Of a DNA stretch of 64,000 nucleotides, positions 46,818-57,534 are shown one piece after another. Positions within the stretch are counted from its first letter, which is position 1, and each line of letters opens with the position of its first letter. Made by a program: the position numbers and the translations under genes. Below the pieces are notes generated by a model, which worked only from the letters and a program-made list of their open reading frames with translations, had not been told where the DNA came from and made no database searches. The stretch spans positions 13,448,932 to 13,512,931 of the forward strand of contig CM057138.1 of NCBI GenBank assembly GCA_029964075.1. Reading direction: 5' to 3'. The DNA is from Patiria pectinifera (taxonomy: Eukaryota > Echinodermata > Asteroidea > Valvatida > Asterinidae).

Positions 46818-47346
46818 GTACAATCACTCAAAACCAAGCTAGTAGCATATTTCTTATAAACTTTTCCATTTTATATAGGTGTTCTCGGGCAATTTTAGCA
46901 TGTTTTCATTCAATTTAAAGCCTGGCTCAAGGATCACGCACTCACAGATCACGCAGGTCGTCATTTGATAATCTAAAAGAATCCTTCCATTTTACTATCC
47001 CAACATTTTGTGGTATTTTAGCTGCACTCGTCCCTGTAAAAGATTCCTTCAAATTAATAGTCTGGTATTGACACTAGCAACATTATCTACACTAAAATAA
47101 CAGAAATTTATTTAGAAAAACTGAAGATGTTGTTTCTATAAAAGTGTATAGTTTGTATTATAATTATGTTTTTGTTGTAGGGAGTTATGTGTATGCGCAG
47201 GGACACAGAAGGAAATGACCTCTTAAGAAAGACTCAAAACACTTTTTTAAACCTATTAAGTGATGAGAGGAAAATACCAATCACTATCACCAACTTTCAG
47301 CACCTAATTCTTTCTTGTATTTTTTTTTTACCAACCACCACTTCAG

Positions 47347-47472
47347 AACCGACCACCACTCAAAAACTGACCACCACTCTAGAGCCAACAACCACTTCAG
47401 AACAAACAACCACTTCAGGACAAACCACTACTTCAGAATCAAACACCACTTCAGAACCAACCACCACTACAG
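47347..47472 (+). CDS. Mucin-type exon X6
   Basis: 126 nt, phase 1-1, acceptor ACCACTTCAG, donor G|GTACAAT after 47472. It codes for about 42 residues of TTTSEQT, TTTSGQT, TTTSESN and TTTSEPT repeats. It is X5 plus two extra seven-residue-scale repeats, so repeat number varies inside exons as well as between units. Ser is more common than in X1-X3. No Cys. Confidence 0.65.
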
Positions 47473-48014
47473 GTACAATAACCCCAAACCAAGCTAGTGG
47501 CATTTTTCTCATGAACTATTCCTTTTTATATAGATGTTCTCGGCCAATTTCAGCAAGTTTTCATTCAATTTAAAGCCTGGCTCAAAGATCACGCACTCAA
47601 AGATCACGCAGGTCGTCATTCGATAATCTAAAAGAATCCTTCCATTTTACTATCTCAGCATTTTATGGTATTTTAGCTTCACTCGTCTGTGTAGAAAGAT
47701 GCCTTCAAATTAATAGTCTGGTTTTGACACTAGTAACATTATCTGCACACTAAAATAACTGAATAATTTTTATATTTATAATAACTGAAGACGTTATTTC
47801 TATTAACGTTTATAATTTATATTTTAAAAATGTTTTTTGTTGTAGGGAGTTCTGTGTGTGCGTAGGGAACACAGTAGGAAATGACCTCTTACGGAAGACT
47901 CAAAGCACTTTTAAAACCTATTAAATGACGTGAGAAAAATAACAATCACTATCACCAACTTTCAGTACTTGAATCTTTCTTATAATATATTTTTTTAACC
48001 AACCACCACTTCAG

Positions 48015-48122
48015 AACCGACCACCAGTCTAGAGCCAACAACTCCTTCAGAACAAACAACCACTTCAGAACAAACCACCACTTCAGGACCAACCACCACC
48101 TCAGAACCAACCACCACTACAG
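48015..48122 (+). CDS. Mucin-type exon X7
   Basis: 108 nt, phase 1-1, acceptor ACCACTTCAG, donor G|GTACAAT after 48122. Product: PTTSLEPTTPSEQTTTSEQT then TTSGPTTTSEPTTTTG. It lacks the QEL repeat of X5 and X8 and shares TTSLEPTTPSEQ with X9-prime in the second duplicate copy. Absent from copy 2, with X5 and X6. Confidence 0.65.
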
Positions 48123-48644
48123 GTACAATAACCCCAAACCAAGCTAGTGGCATTTTTCTTATCAACTATCCCTTTTTATATAGGTGTTTACGGCCAATTT
48201 CAGCAAGTTTTCATTCAATGAAAAGCCTGACTTTAAGATCACGCAGCTCGTCATTCGATAATCTAAAAGAAACCATCCATTCTACTATCCCAGCATTTTA
48301 TGGTATTTTAGCTGCACTCGTCCCTGTAGAAAGATGCCTTCAAATTAATAGTCTTGTATTGACACTACTAACATTATCCTCACACTAAAATAACTGAATA
48401 ATTTATATATTTATAATAACTGAAGACGTTATTTCTATAAAAGTGTATAATAAATATTATAATCATGTTTTTGTTGTAGGGAGTTATGTGTGTGCGCAGG
48501 GAACACAGAAGGAAATGACCTCTTTAGAAAGACTCAAAACACTTTTGTAAACCCATTAATTGACGAGAGGAAAATAACAATCACTATCACCAACTATCAG
48601 CACCTAATTCTTTCTTGTATTTTTTTTACCAACCACCGCTTCAG

Positions 48645-48734
48645 AACCGACCACCACTCAAGAACTGACCACCACCCTAGAGCCAACAACTACTTCAGAA
48701 CAAACAACCACTTCAGAACAGACCACCACTACAG
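48645..48734 (+). CDS. Mucin-type exon X8
   Basis: 90 nt, phase 1-1, acceptor ACCGCTTCAG, donor G|GTACAAT after 48734. Nearly the same product as X5 (PTTTQELTTTLEPTTTSEQT). Its counterpart in duplicate copy 2 is X8-prime at 55825-55914, with one amino-acid change (Thr to Ile), so the X8 unit is the leftmost unit shared by both copies. Confidence 0.65.
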
Positions 48735-49296
48735 GTACAATAACCCAAAACCAAGCATTTTTCTTATAAACCTTCCCATTTTATATAGGTGTTCTCGGGC
48801 AATTTCAGCAAGTTTTCATTCAATTTAAAGCCTGGCTCAAAGATCACGCACTCAAAGATCACGCAGGTCGTCATTCGATAATCTAAAAGAATCCTTCCAT
48901 TTTACTATCCCAACATTTTGTGGTATTTTAGCTGCACTCGTCCCTGTAAAAGATTCCTTCAAATTAATAGTCTGGTATTGACACTTGTAACATTATCTAC
49001 ACTTAAATAACAGAAAGTTATATATTTAGGATAACTGAAGATGGTGTTTCTATTAAAGTGTATAATTTGTAATATAATTATGTTTTTGTTGTAGGGAGTT
49101 ATGTGTGTGCGTAGGGAACACAGAAGAAAATGACCTCTTAAGAAAGACTTAAAACACTTTTTAAAACCTATTAAATGACGAGAGAAAATTAACAATTAAT
49201 ATCACCAACTTTCAGCACCTAATTCTTTCTTATAATATTTTTTTACACCCACACACCAGAAACGACCCACCAGTCTAGAGCCAACAACTCTTTCAG

Positions 49297-49443
49297 AACA
49301 AACAACCACTTCAGAACAAACCACCACTTCAGGACCAACCATCACCTCAGAACCAACCACCACTTCAGAATTAACCACCACTCCAGAAGATGGACCTTCC
49401 ACAACTATCCAAACAACCACTCAAGAACCAACCACCACTACAG
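49297..49443 (+). CDS. Mucin-type exon X9, acceptor probably shifted downstream
   Basis: Taken from acceptor AACTCTTTCAG before 49297 to donor G|GTACAAT after 49443: 147 nt, phase 1-1. Product: QTTTSEQTTTSGPTITSEPT, TTSELTTTPEDGPSTTIQTT, TQEPTTTTG. In copy 2 the same exon starts 36 nt earlier. Here the older start region (TTTACACCCACACACCAG) carries a one-base insertion relative to copy 2 (GACCCACC against GACCACC), so splicing there would shift the frame. The downstream TTCAG, supplied by the repeat, keeps it. The exon shares the PEDG-P-STT module with X4. Confidence 0.6.
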
Positions 49444-49968
49444 GTACAATAACCCCAAAGCAAGCTAGTGGCATTTTTCTTATCAACTATCCCTTTTTAT
49501 ATAGGTGTTCTCGGCCAATTTCAGCAAGTTTTCATTCAATTTAAACCCTGGCTCAAAGATCACGCAGCTCGTCATTCGATAATCTAAAAGAATCCTTCCA
49601 TTCTACTATCCCAACATTTTATAGTATTTTAGCTCCACTCGTCCCTGTAAAGGATGCCTTCAAATTAATAGTCTGGTATTGACACTAGTAACATTATCTG
49701 CACACTAAAATAACAGAAATGTATATATTTATAACTTAAGATGTTTTTTCTATAAAAGTGTATAATAAAAGTGTATAAGACCGCCATCATTCATTAAACA
49801 TGGAGCAAGTGATCGCAAATAAGAATTCAGTGTTTCAAGAATACCAGACTATATGGAAAATCCTCACCGATTCAACCAACTTTATCCAATAGCTGGACTC
49901 TGGCGCTGACAGAACCGTAGGTAACTGACGAGGTTTACTGCCTGGAGCCTCGGAGCCTTCCGCGTCTT

Positions 49969-50217
49969 TCATGTGGCTGGCCGGACGCGCCGCGGCTGCT
50001 GCCTGGGTCGCGGCGACGGTGTCACGGTGTCATCACCGATCATGGCCCGACCGGGTGTCGAGAACTCCGTCAGAAATCTCCACCGAACCGCAGTATCATA
50101 CTTAAAATATGTCCACTGAATCCCAATCTCATAGTCATACGCAAAATATATTGACTGAGACCGCAATGCATAAACTTTCATGTGTGTCTTTTGAAGCCGC
50201 GACATAAAATGACACAC
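49969..50217 (-). other. 82-codon minus-strand frame kept in both copies, unrecognised
   Basis: Reads MCHFMSRLQKTHMKVYALRS...PSPRPRQQPRRVRPAT. The frame is open in copy 2 (57155-57403) despite about 11 base differences in 247 bp, which give about nine amino-acid changes, mostly replacements. That ratio does not suggest purifying selection. It could be part of an unrecognised repeat. Confidence 0.25.
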
Positions 50218-50338
50218 ACATCTATCAATACGTATTCCTGCCTACGGATTGGCCTAGCATTTTGGCGGCAACCCATTAACGATGATTGGCTTCCTACAAT
50301 CCCAACGCTGATTTGCTGCCAAGAATCCCGACTGCTGT

Positions 50339-50504
50339 TATAAAAAGGCGAGATATTCCTATAACGTCCGCAATCTTGAGATATAAGTCGGCTAGCATGG
50401 ACATTTTCAAACGGCACCAAACCAATGTTTTCCGTTTGAGTATAATGGATGTTATCATTTACTTGATAACATTTCTTGTGTCAATTACTTTGCATAAACA
50501 TTAA
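50339..50504 (+). promoter_or_regulatory. TATA box followed by a short ATG frame
   Basis: TATAAAAAGG at 50339-50348, then 58 bp later ATG (50397) opening a 35-codon frame MDIFKRHQTNVFR... with a hydrophobic segment IIYLITFLVSITL. Copy 2 keeps the TATA motif (57525-57534) and ATG but its frame closes after 13 codons. This looks like a core promoter, perhaps of a buried transposon. The peptide itself is not supported. Confidence 0.3.
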
Positions 50505-51247
50505 GAATTCGTGTGACTTTAACATATTGGTGCGAAATGTAATGACTTTTGATCCATTCAACTACATTTTCAAATCTGTCCTGCTATTTGCCATGTTGCA
50601 GCTTCACTATAGACTAGCAGTTTAAGGAATTTGAGATTAATTATCAACTCTCCAGTTGTTCAACAACCGCTGCACGCTTTAATGCAGTTCTACTTGGTCT
50701 TGATTCAGAATGAAGTTGATCTTGATTACCTTAACAAAATATATACAACATTAATGGCAAATTCAAACAAAACGAACTTTTTCATGGAAACGGTCCAAAT
50801 GAATTTTTCATCTGTTTTCGTGACTCACATCATGTAATAAAGTAGTAGGAAACATAATGGGGGAGACCTCACATGTGGTTACCATTAACCAACACACTGT
50901 CTAAGTGTTGTGGTCAGAGTTTTTGTACTTAAAACACAATTCATCACATTGTTTTTCTCCAGAATAATTAATGTTTCAAAGTGGAATTTCAAACGAGTTC
51001 AGCACTTTAACGAAGGTTGTTTATAAAAAGTCAAGCCATGAAATGATTGTCAAAGTGCATGCATTGTTCTGAATAGAACTCATATTTTGCGTCTGAAGAG
51101 CAATCTCGTAATTACAAATACGACAGCTTGTAAACCGTTTACCTTGTTTTTAGCTTGATGTTAGTGTGCCTACCTGATTCTGGTCGATATTTTATCGCAA
51201 GTCCAGAGGAGTGCATACTTATGTTCCCCGATACCAATGTTTCACAA

Positions 51248-51355
51248 CCTTAACCTCTAACCGTCTAATCCTAACCCTAGCCCTAACCCTAAGCCTTACT
51301 CTTACCCTAGCCAAAAGCTTAACCCCAACCCTAACCTAAACCCAAACCCTTACAC
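51248..51355 (-). repeat. Interstitial telomere-like tract, copy 1
   Basis: Degenerate CCCTAA repeats on the plus strand (TTAGGG on minus), with exact CCCTAACCCTAA words within CTAACCCTAGCCCTAACCC. About 100 bp long, lying in an intron 110 bp before the microexon. Copy 2 is at 58434-58556. Confidence 0.75.
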
Positions 51356-51468
51356 TTTGTTTAATAATCAAACAACATGAAACAACAATTTAACAACAAT
51401 TTCAACTCTCCTCCCCCTAAATGGACTTTCCCACCAACCTTCCACAACTGCACCAATCACCATTCTAG

Positions 51469-51486
51469 GAACCATCTGCCCATGTG
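51469..51486 (+). CDS. Candidate 18-nt microexon X10 (GTICPCG)
   Basis: Acceptor CACCATTCTAG before 51469 and donor G|GTGAGT after 51486. No other AG occurs in the preceding ~80 bp, which favours this acceptor. The 18 nt are phase 1-1 and code for TICPC with a split Gly at both ends. The same ending, TIC(P/Q)CG followed by GTGAG, closes exons X11, X11-prime and X12. The copy-2 counterpart is 58677-58694, with CCA changed to the synonymous CCG. It may be a real microexon or a mucin-type exon worn down to its Cys end. Confidence 0.45.
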
Positions 51487-51954
51487 GTGAGTAAAAAAAT
51501 AACAATATGTGTTTTGATTTTTGATTTTTTTTATAAAACGTCAGTTGAGAATTAAGCTTCATCAGGGGCAGTACACATGAATTAGGATGTACTCGTGTAC
51601 CAGTAACGTTGGGGGAATGAAGGTGTTTGAAGGGAATGAAATTCTAGCACCCGAACAAACTTAACAGTGCCAGTTTGTTTCGTCTACTGGCAATTTAATA
51701 TTCTAAAGAACAACATCAACAACAACAACAACAACAAAAAGTCCCTCTTATTGTAATTTTGTTGTTTAGCTGGGAAGAAATCATTATTGAGTTTCGAATC
51801 TGAGTAGAGAGTGTTCCACGTAATCGCAGTTCACAATGTTTGTTTGACTTTTTGCCCTCATACATACACATTCAAATCCGTCCTGCTGTTTGTAAACTCC
51901 TTAAAGTTAACTGTATATGACATTTCCCCTCCCCTCTGTCAACCACCACTCCAG

Positions 51955-52029
51955 GATCAACCACCACTCCAGGATCAAACACCACTCCAGGATCAAACAC
52001 CACTCCAGGATCAACCATCTGCCAATGTG
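51955..52029 (+). CDS. Mucin-type exon X11 ending in Cys-x-Cys-Gly
   Basis: 75 nt, phase 1-1, acceptor CACCACTCCAG before 51955, donor G|GTGAGT after 52029. Product: GSTTTPGSNTTPGSNTTPGS followed by TICQCG. Gly-Ser-Thr-Pro repeats replace the Glu-Pro repeats of earlier exons, and the exon closes with two Cys. Such a Cys pair could pin the end of a mucin stalk or link to the next domain. Frame remains open upstream, and the acceptor AG belongs to the ACTCCAGGA repeat itself. Confidence 0.65.
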
Positions 52030-52589
52030 GTGAGTGATAAAATGATATTATGTTTCCTTTTCTTTGTTTAAAAGGATGCCAATTAAGATGTGGTCATAGG
52101 GACAGCAGAACATGTGGAAAAGGATGTGTACGAGTAATGTTGGGGTATGAAGCTGTGAGGAAAAAAACATTCTAGCACCGTAGCTTTGAAGATTACTGCT
52201 GTTGTGGTGCCAGAATGTGATGTATTTCCGTTTTGAGCGGTGCTGGGCTGAGGCCAGAGCAGAGGAACACAGCTGGGTAGAGCATGGACTGCCACTTTAA
52301 GAGACAGAATAACTCACTAATGGAGATGCTCTACACAACTCCGTTGGAAGACCCTCCAGCACAATGTGCACTCCTTCCTCCGCTCCTTCTACGATCAAGC
52401 ATAACATGTCCAGAGACATGCTGTCGAATTTTGGAATCCAGGACAAATACCAGTCACTACAATTGGCCAGGTTCTGTTTTCCCTAGCTGGCGAAGTTTGT
52501 ACAATGGAAATGGCCAGACTTTCATGGTGAGCGAGTGCATGTAATTATGCTAGGTGATTCGAACACACAAATGGCACTCTGGAATACAC

Positions 52590-53655
52590 TTGGTAATGTC
52601 TTTGACGATTCTGGCTTGGCTGGACTGCACCCCTCACAGAGGCAGAGGTAGCATCCTCTGCCACAGCGTATCCAAAGGCAGCATACCTAACTCGCACCAG
52701 GCAAGCCCACCAAGTCACTCTCTTGACCCTACACAATAGACAGAGGAAGGCCTTAGTACGCAGCTGCGAGGGCCCCTATTTCTGCCACGGCTCGGGGAAA
52801 CAACATGCAGAAGAAAAGCCCTTCTTCCATGTACTGGAACCTGATCATGAGATATGAAACCCTCATTTTCATCTTCATCAGGGCCCATAGAGATAAGAAT
52901 TTCTCACTAGGTCCATTCCAAGACGAAAAACACATTCTATGCGATCTCATTTGATTAGGCTCACGAGCAGGAGAACAAGATCGTGAAAGGTTTGTATGGT
53001 GTTTTGGGGCTCACAGAAGACCATGGTGCTTGTCGACGATGGATGATCTCGGGACCAGAGATGGTCAGGCTGATGAAGCAGTTTGGAGAAGAATACCTTC
53101 TCAATGATGACAAAGGGACCCCGGAGCAGTTCCAGCACCAGAGACAGGTTGCCAGCCTCTCTGATGCCATCAATCGAATGGCCAATCCCTTCTCGGATGA
53201 TTTCTCAGATCTAGTAACTGTCGACAGTCGCAAATGCGCGGATGAATCAGTGGTAGCCGCATTGTGCACCTTTGAGGACACAGGCAAGAAACAGTTCAAC
53301 GACTTCGTCAAGAATGTACTTGATGTGCGCAGCCACTCTATCTATGATCCAAATCAAGATGAATTTTCTATACCTCTATTCAGGAAACCTTAATGCAAGG
53401 CAATATCTAAGCAGGTGAAGAAGATGAACGTGCTTCAGAACAATATGGCGCTCTTTCGTCAGCTACCGATAATGTACGCAGAACCGCAATAGTGACTTGG
53501 CCGAGTTTTTCGCACATGAGATACAGTCCTTTCCTCCTTCCCTATCAGACTTTGACACGCTTCATTTGTACAAAGTACGAAGTCTGACCTGCTGAAATGT
53601 CTCGAGCAGCTTAGTCAATCAGAGCCAACCTTCGAATGCAAAGCCCTGGTTGGTG
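52590..53655 (+). pseudogene. Protein-family fossil (MYWxLIMRYET family), copy 1
   Basis: Plus-strand fragments match the N-terminal half of a multi-copy metazoan protein family that I know only by motifs: TRTRQAHQVTLLTL, then MQKKSPSSMYWNLIMRYETL with IFIFIRAHRDKNFSL, then GLTEDHGACRRWMISGPEM, and AINRMANPFSDDFSDLV followed by TGKKQFNDFVKNVLD. The family continues into HEEADTR and FHAxTGCDT parts, but here it is cut by a SINE at about 53660 and by the duplication junction. Several interruptions; a 136-codon open stretch at 52983-53393 remains. It lies in an intron between X11 and X8-prime, on the gene strand. Confidence 0.65.
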
Positions 53656-53659
53656 CCAT

Positions 53660-53983
53660 CATCCATGTGGGGCGCTGTGGTCCAATGGTTACGGTGTTCG
53701 ACTCGTGTGAGTGGTACACGGGTTCGAATACTGACCGTGGGAACATGGTGCTTGTGCTCTTGAGCAAGGCACTTTACCATTATTGCTTCGTCCTTCGGAT
53801 GGGACGTAAAGCAGTAGGTCCCGTGTGTTGTGTAATGCACGTTAAAGAACCCAGCAACACTTGTCGCTAAGAGGAGGGGTTTGCCCCAGTGTTTCTGGCA
53901 GTGGCAGCAATTATGCGCCGAAGCACCTAGCGAAAAGGTGATACATAATGGGTCTCATATGTTCATATACTTCATTTACCTTC
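53660..53983 (+). repeat. tRNA-derived SINE, cut by the duplication junction
   Basis: tRNA-like head with A box TGGTCCAATGGTTACGG and B box GGTTCGAATACTG (53720s), then GCTCTTGAGCAAGGCACTTT and a body ending CTTCATTTACCTT. The rest of the body and the ATT tail, present in copy 2, are missing because the next duplicate copy begins here. Confidence 0.8.
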
Positions 53984-54871
53984 TGGTTAATTTTATTCAA
54001 AAGTGCAGTTCTTTAAACAAATAACATTTTGGGGGGGGGGACAACTGAGGGCGCTGTTGTCGTGATGTCATTTCAGGGAGACAATGTTCAGTTTAAGGGC
54101 TTTGTGTACAAATGTGAATCCAAAAAATCTGCGAATTGATAACATTTATGAGAAAAGTTTGCTGATTAGCTTACTGCCATTTACTAACACAACTGCCATT
54201 TACTAACAGCAACGAATCTTCAAAGAAAAGAAGATCTTCAACAATAAAATATCCAAAACTCTGGCAACTTTTTGTGCGCAAACAATTTGCAGCAATATAG
54301 TTTTCTGCCTGATATGACATCGCGCTATTTTTCATGAATATTTTTTAGGATAAGGAACTCAAAGAGTGGACTCAAGTAAATCTTTAAACGCTGATTTATT
54401 TCTTCTCCAACTCAAAAGATCCAATCCGTTAAAATATCCAATTAAAAGATCCAACCAATCAAAAAGATCCAGTCCATAAAAGACTACAAAACCAAAGCAA
54501 ATAAATAAAATGTACATGTTTATCATTCTGGAATAGAATATAAACTTTATATATTTTACCCAGACACGATCAAGTCCCCGGTGGATTAATATGCAGAAAG
54601 CGGTGCAGCCCAGAGAGGAGACCCCGAACGCCTATACACTGCTCATCAACGGCAGTCACTGAGTGTCTAAAGCAAAGGCATACACGTACACAACGTAATT
54701 CATATGTACATGTACATGTAAATGCACATCAAAATACTTGCACTACGCGGTGAATTTGACAGTGCATGTGCACATGTACTTATATGTGTACTTGCACGAG
54801 AGTCCACAACGCTCATTGCCAAATCGGCAACACTTTAATAAATCAGAAAAGCTTTACATCATAAAATAACA

Positions 54872-55120
54872 ATGGCAGGCCGGCAAATAGAGTCCTGTGC
54901 AGTCTTAAAAGTAAGACAAAAGCAGGCTGCTTGCCAAACACGAAAACATTCTGGACATAGTTTAAGCTCCTCTGCAAGCCACGTAGATGACGGCAAGAGG
55001 CCGCCAAAACGCATTGCGGCAGCGCGCATTTCAGACCACATGGGGTGTTCTGTCATTGCAGTTAAACCCACTCTGGATTACTTCACTTGTCTGAAAAACA
55101 CGATACAATGCGTTTTGTGA
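54872..55120 (+). other. 82-codon frame, copy 2, identical to 45774-46022
   Basis: Same protein as the frame in copy 1 with no change in 82 codons. See the copy-1 entry for interpretation. No domain, no splice sites recognised. Downstream is a G-run (55184-55199) that differs in length from copy 1. Confidence 0.3.
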
Positions 55121-55824
55121 AGAAACAATGTGAGGAATTCGCCGTTAAACCTCGCCCTCCCATCTGCAGGCGCGATTTACCGGAGGGGGGGGGGGGGGGC
55201 TGGGGGCTTTAGCTTGCCCCCCAAAAATAAATTCCGTAAAAAAATGCATTAGCAAAAAGAAGGATTGTGATGTACATGCGAACAGTCTCCCCCTAAAGAA
55301 ATAGTCCCGACAAGGGTGCATTTGTAGTTAATATAGTGTGAATGATTTTAGGATTTTATTGGCGCTCCCCATCGAAAATATGGCAAGTTTTCATTCAATG
55401 AAAAGCCTGACTTTAAAATCACGCAGCTCGTCATTCGATAATCTAAAAGAAACCATCCATTCTACTATCCCAGCATTTTATGGTATTTTAGCTGCACTCG
55501 TCCCTGTAGAAAGATGCCTTCAAATTAATAGTGTGGTATTGACACTACTAACATTATCCTCACACTAAAATAACTGAATATTTTATATATTTATAATAAC
55601 TGAAGACGTTATTTCTATAAAAGTGTATAATAAATATTATAATCATGTTTTTGTTGTAGGGAGTTATGTGTGTGCGCAGGGAACACAGAAGGAAATGACC
55701 TCTTTAGAAAGACTCAAAACACTTTTGTAAACCCATTAAATGACGAGAGGAAAATAACAATCACTATCACCAACTATCAGCACCTAATTCTTTCTTGTAT
55801 TTTTTTTACCAACCACCGCTTCAG

Positions 55825-55914
55825 AACCGACCACCACTCAAGAACTGACCACCACCCTAGAGCCAACAACTACTTCAGAACAAACAACCACTTCAGAACA
55901 GATCACCACTACAG
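55825..55914 (+). CDS. Mucin-type exon X8-prime
   Basis: 90 nt, phase 1-1, acceptor ACCGCTTCAG before 55825, donor G|GTACAAT after 55914. Product equals X8 apart from one Thr-to-Ile change (SEQITTTT). It is the first exon of copy 2, because the X5-X7 units are missing there. Flanking intron is nearly identical to X8. Confidence 0.65.
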
Positions 55915-56444
55915 GTACAATAACCCAAAACCAAGCATTTTTCTTATAAACCTTCCCATTTTATATAGGTGTTCTCGGGCAATTTCAGCAAGTTTTCATT
56001 CAATTTAAAGCCTGGCTCAAAGATCACGCACTCAAAGATCACGCAGGTCGTCATTCGATAATCTAAAAGAATCCTTCCATTTTACTATTCCAACATTTTG
56101 TGGTATTTTAGCTGCACTCGTCCCTGTAAAAGATTCCTTCAAATTAATAGTCTGGTATTGACACTTGTAACATTATCTACACTTAAATAACAGAAAGTTA
56201 TATATTTAGGATAACTGAAGATGGTGTTTCTATTAAAGTGTATAATTTGTAATATAATTATGTTTTTGTTGTAGGGAGTTATGTGTGTGCGTAGGGAACA
56301 CAGAAGAAAATGACCTCTTAAGAAAGACTTAAAACACTTTTTAAAACCTATTAAATGACGAGAGAAAAATAACAATTAATATCACCAACTTTCAGCACCT
56401 AATTCTTTCTTATAATATTTTTTTTTTACCAACCACCACTTCAG

Positions 56445-56627
56445 AACCGACCACCAGTCTAGAGCCAACAACTCCTTCAGAACAAACAACCACTTCAGAA
56501 CAAACCACCACTTCAGGACCAACCACCACCTCAGAACCAACCACCACTTCAGAATTAACCACCACTCCAGAAGATGGACCTTCCACAACTATCCAAACAA
56601 CCACTCAAGAACCAACCACCAATACAG
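56445..56627 (+). CDS. Mucin-type exon X9-prime
   Basis: 183 nt, phase 1-1, acceptor ACCACTTCAG before 56445, donor G|GTAAAA after 56627. Product: PTTSLEPTTPSEQTTTSEQT, TTSGPTTTSEPTTTSELTTT, PEDGPSTTIQTTTQEPTTNT. It keeps the upstream acceptor and 36 more coding bases than X9 in copy 1. The C-terminal PEDGPSTTIQTTTQEP module matches the VDGPLTTAPTTTQEP end of X4. Confidence 0.65.
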
Positions 56628-57154
56628 GTAAAATAACCCCAAACCAAGCTAGTGGCATTTTTCTTATCAACTATCCCTTTTTATATAGGTGTTCTCGGCC
56701 AATTTCAGCAAGTTTTCATTCAATTTAAACCCTGGCTCAAAGATCACGCAGCTCATCATTCGATAATCTAAAAGAATCTTTCCATTCTACTATCCCAACA
56801 TTTTATAGTATTTTAGCTCCACTCGTCCCTGTAAAGGATGCCTTCAAATTAATAGTCTGGTATTGACACTAGTAACATTATCTGCACACTAAAATAACAG
56901 AAATGTATATATTTATAACTTAAGATGTTTTTTCTATAAAAGTGTATAATAAAAGTGTATAAGACCGCCATCATTCATTAAACATGGAGCAAGTGATCGC
57001 AAATAAGAATTCAGTGTTTCAAGAATACCACACTATTGTTGGAAAATCCTCACCGATTCAACCAACTCTATCCAATAGCTGGACTCTGGCGCTGACAGAA
57101 CCGTAGGTAACTGACGAGGTTTACTGCCTGGAGCCTCGGGGCCTTCCGCGTCTT

Positions 57155-57403
57155 TCATGTGGCCGGCCGGACGTTCCGCGGCTGCTGCCTGGGTCGCGGC
57201 GACGGTGTCACGGTGTCATTAACGATCATGGCCCGACCGGGTGTCGAGAGCTCCGTCAGAAATCTCCACCGAACCGCAGTATCATACTTAAAATATGTCC
57301 ACTGAACCCCAATCTCATAGTCATACGCAAAATATATTGACTGAAACCGCAAGGCATAAACGTTCATGTGTGTCTTTTGAAGCCGCGACAGAAAATGACA
57401 CAC
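57155..57403 (-). other. 82-codon minus-strand frame, copy 2
   Basis: Counterpart of 49969-50217, open over the same length with about nine amino-acid differences. No recognised domain. See copy-1 entry. Confidence 0.25.
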
Positions 57404-57524
57404 ACATCTATCAATACGTATTCCTGCCTACGGATTGGCCTAGCATTTTGGCGGCAACTCACTAACGATGATTGGCTTCCTCAAATCCCAGCGCTGATTT
57501 GCTGTCAAGAATCCCGACTGCTGT

Positions 57525-57534
57525 TATAAAAAGG
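57525..57534 (+). promoter_or_regulatory. TATA-like motif, copy 2
   Basis: TATAAAAAGG conserved at the position equivalent to 50339 in copy 1. The following ATG is kept but its frame closes early. Confidence 0.3.

Larger units (their letters stand above)
46283..49780 (+). repeat. Tandem array of ~600-720 bp exon-bearing units
   Basis: The word AGCAAGTTTTCATTCAAT recurs at about 46283, 46893, 47550, 48207, 48807 and 49527, so units are about 610, 657, 657, 600 and 720 bp. Each holds one mucin-type exon, an upstream block TTTTTGTTGTAGGGAGTTAT...GGAAATGACCTCTT, and a downstream block GATCACGCA(G/C)...TCGTCATTCGATAATC. Whole intron-plus-exon units were copied. Confidence 0.85.
49780..51245. other. 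Intron of the duplicated block, no confirmed gene
   Basis: Contains a TATA-like motif with a short frame (50339-50504) and a minus-strand 82-codon frame (50217-49969), both kept in copy 2 but neither with a recognised domain. GC rises to CpG-rich DNA around 49970-50040. The rest is AT-rich intron. Confidence 0.45.
44828..53982 (+). repeat. Tandem segmental duplication, copy 1 (9.15 kb)
   Basis: Copy 1 begins at CCTTCTGGTTAATTTTAATC (44828) and ends inside a SINE at 53982. The same order of landmarks is found in 53979-61190: ACAACTGAGGGCGCTGTTGT, the 82-codon frame, mucin-type exons, the TATA-like site, telomere-like tract, TICxCG exons, protein-family fossil and SINE. Copy 1 holds seven mucin-type exons (X5-X11). 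Confidence 0.9.
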
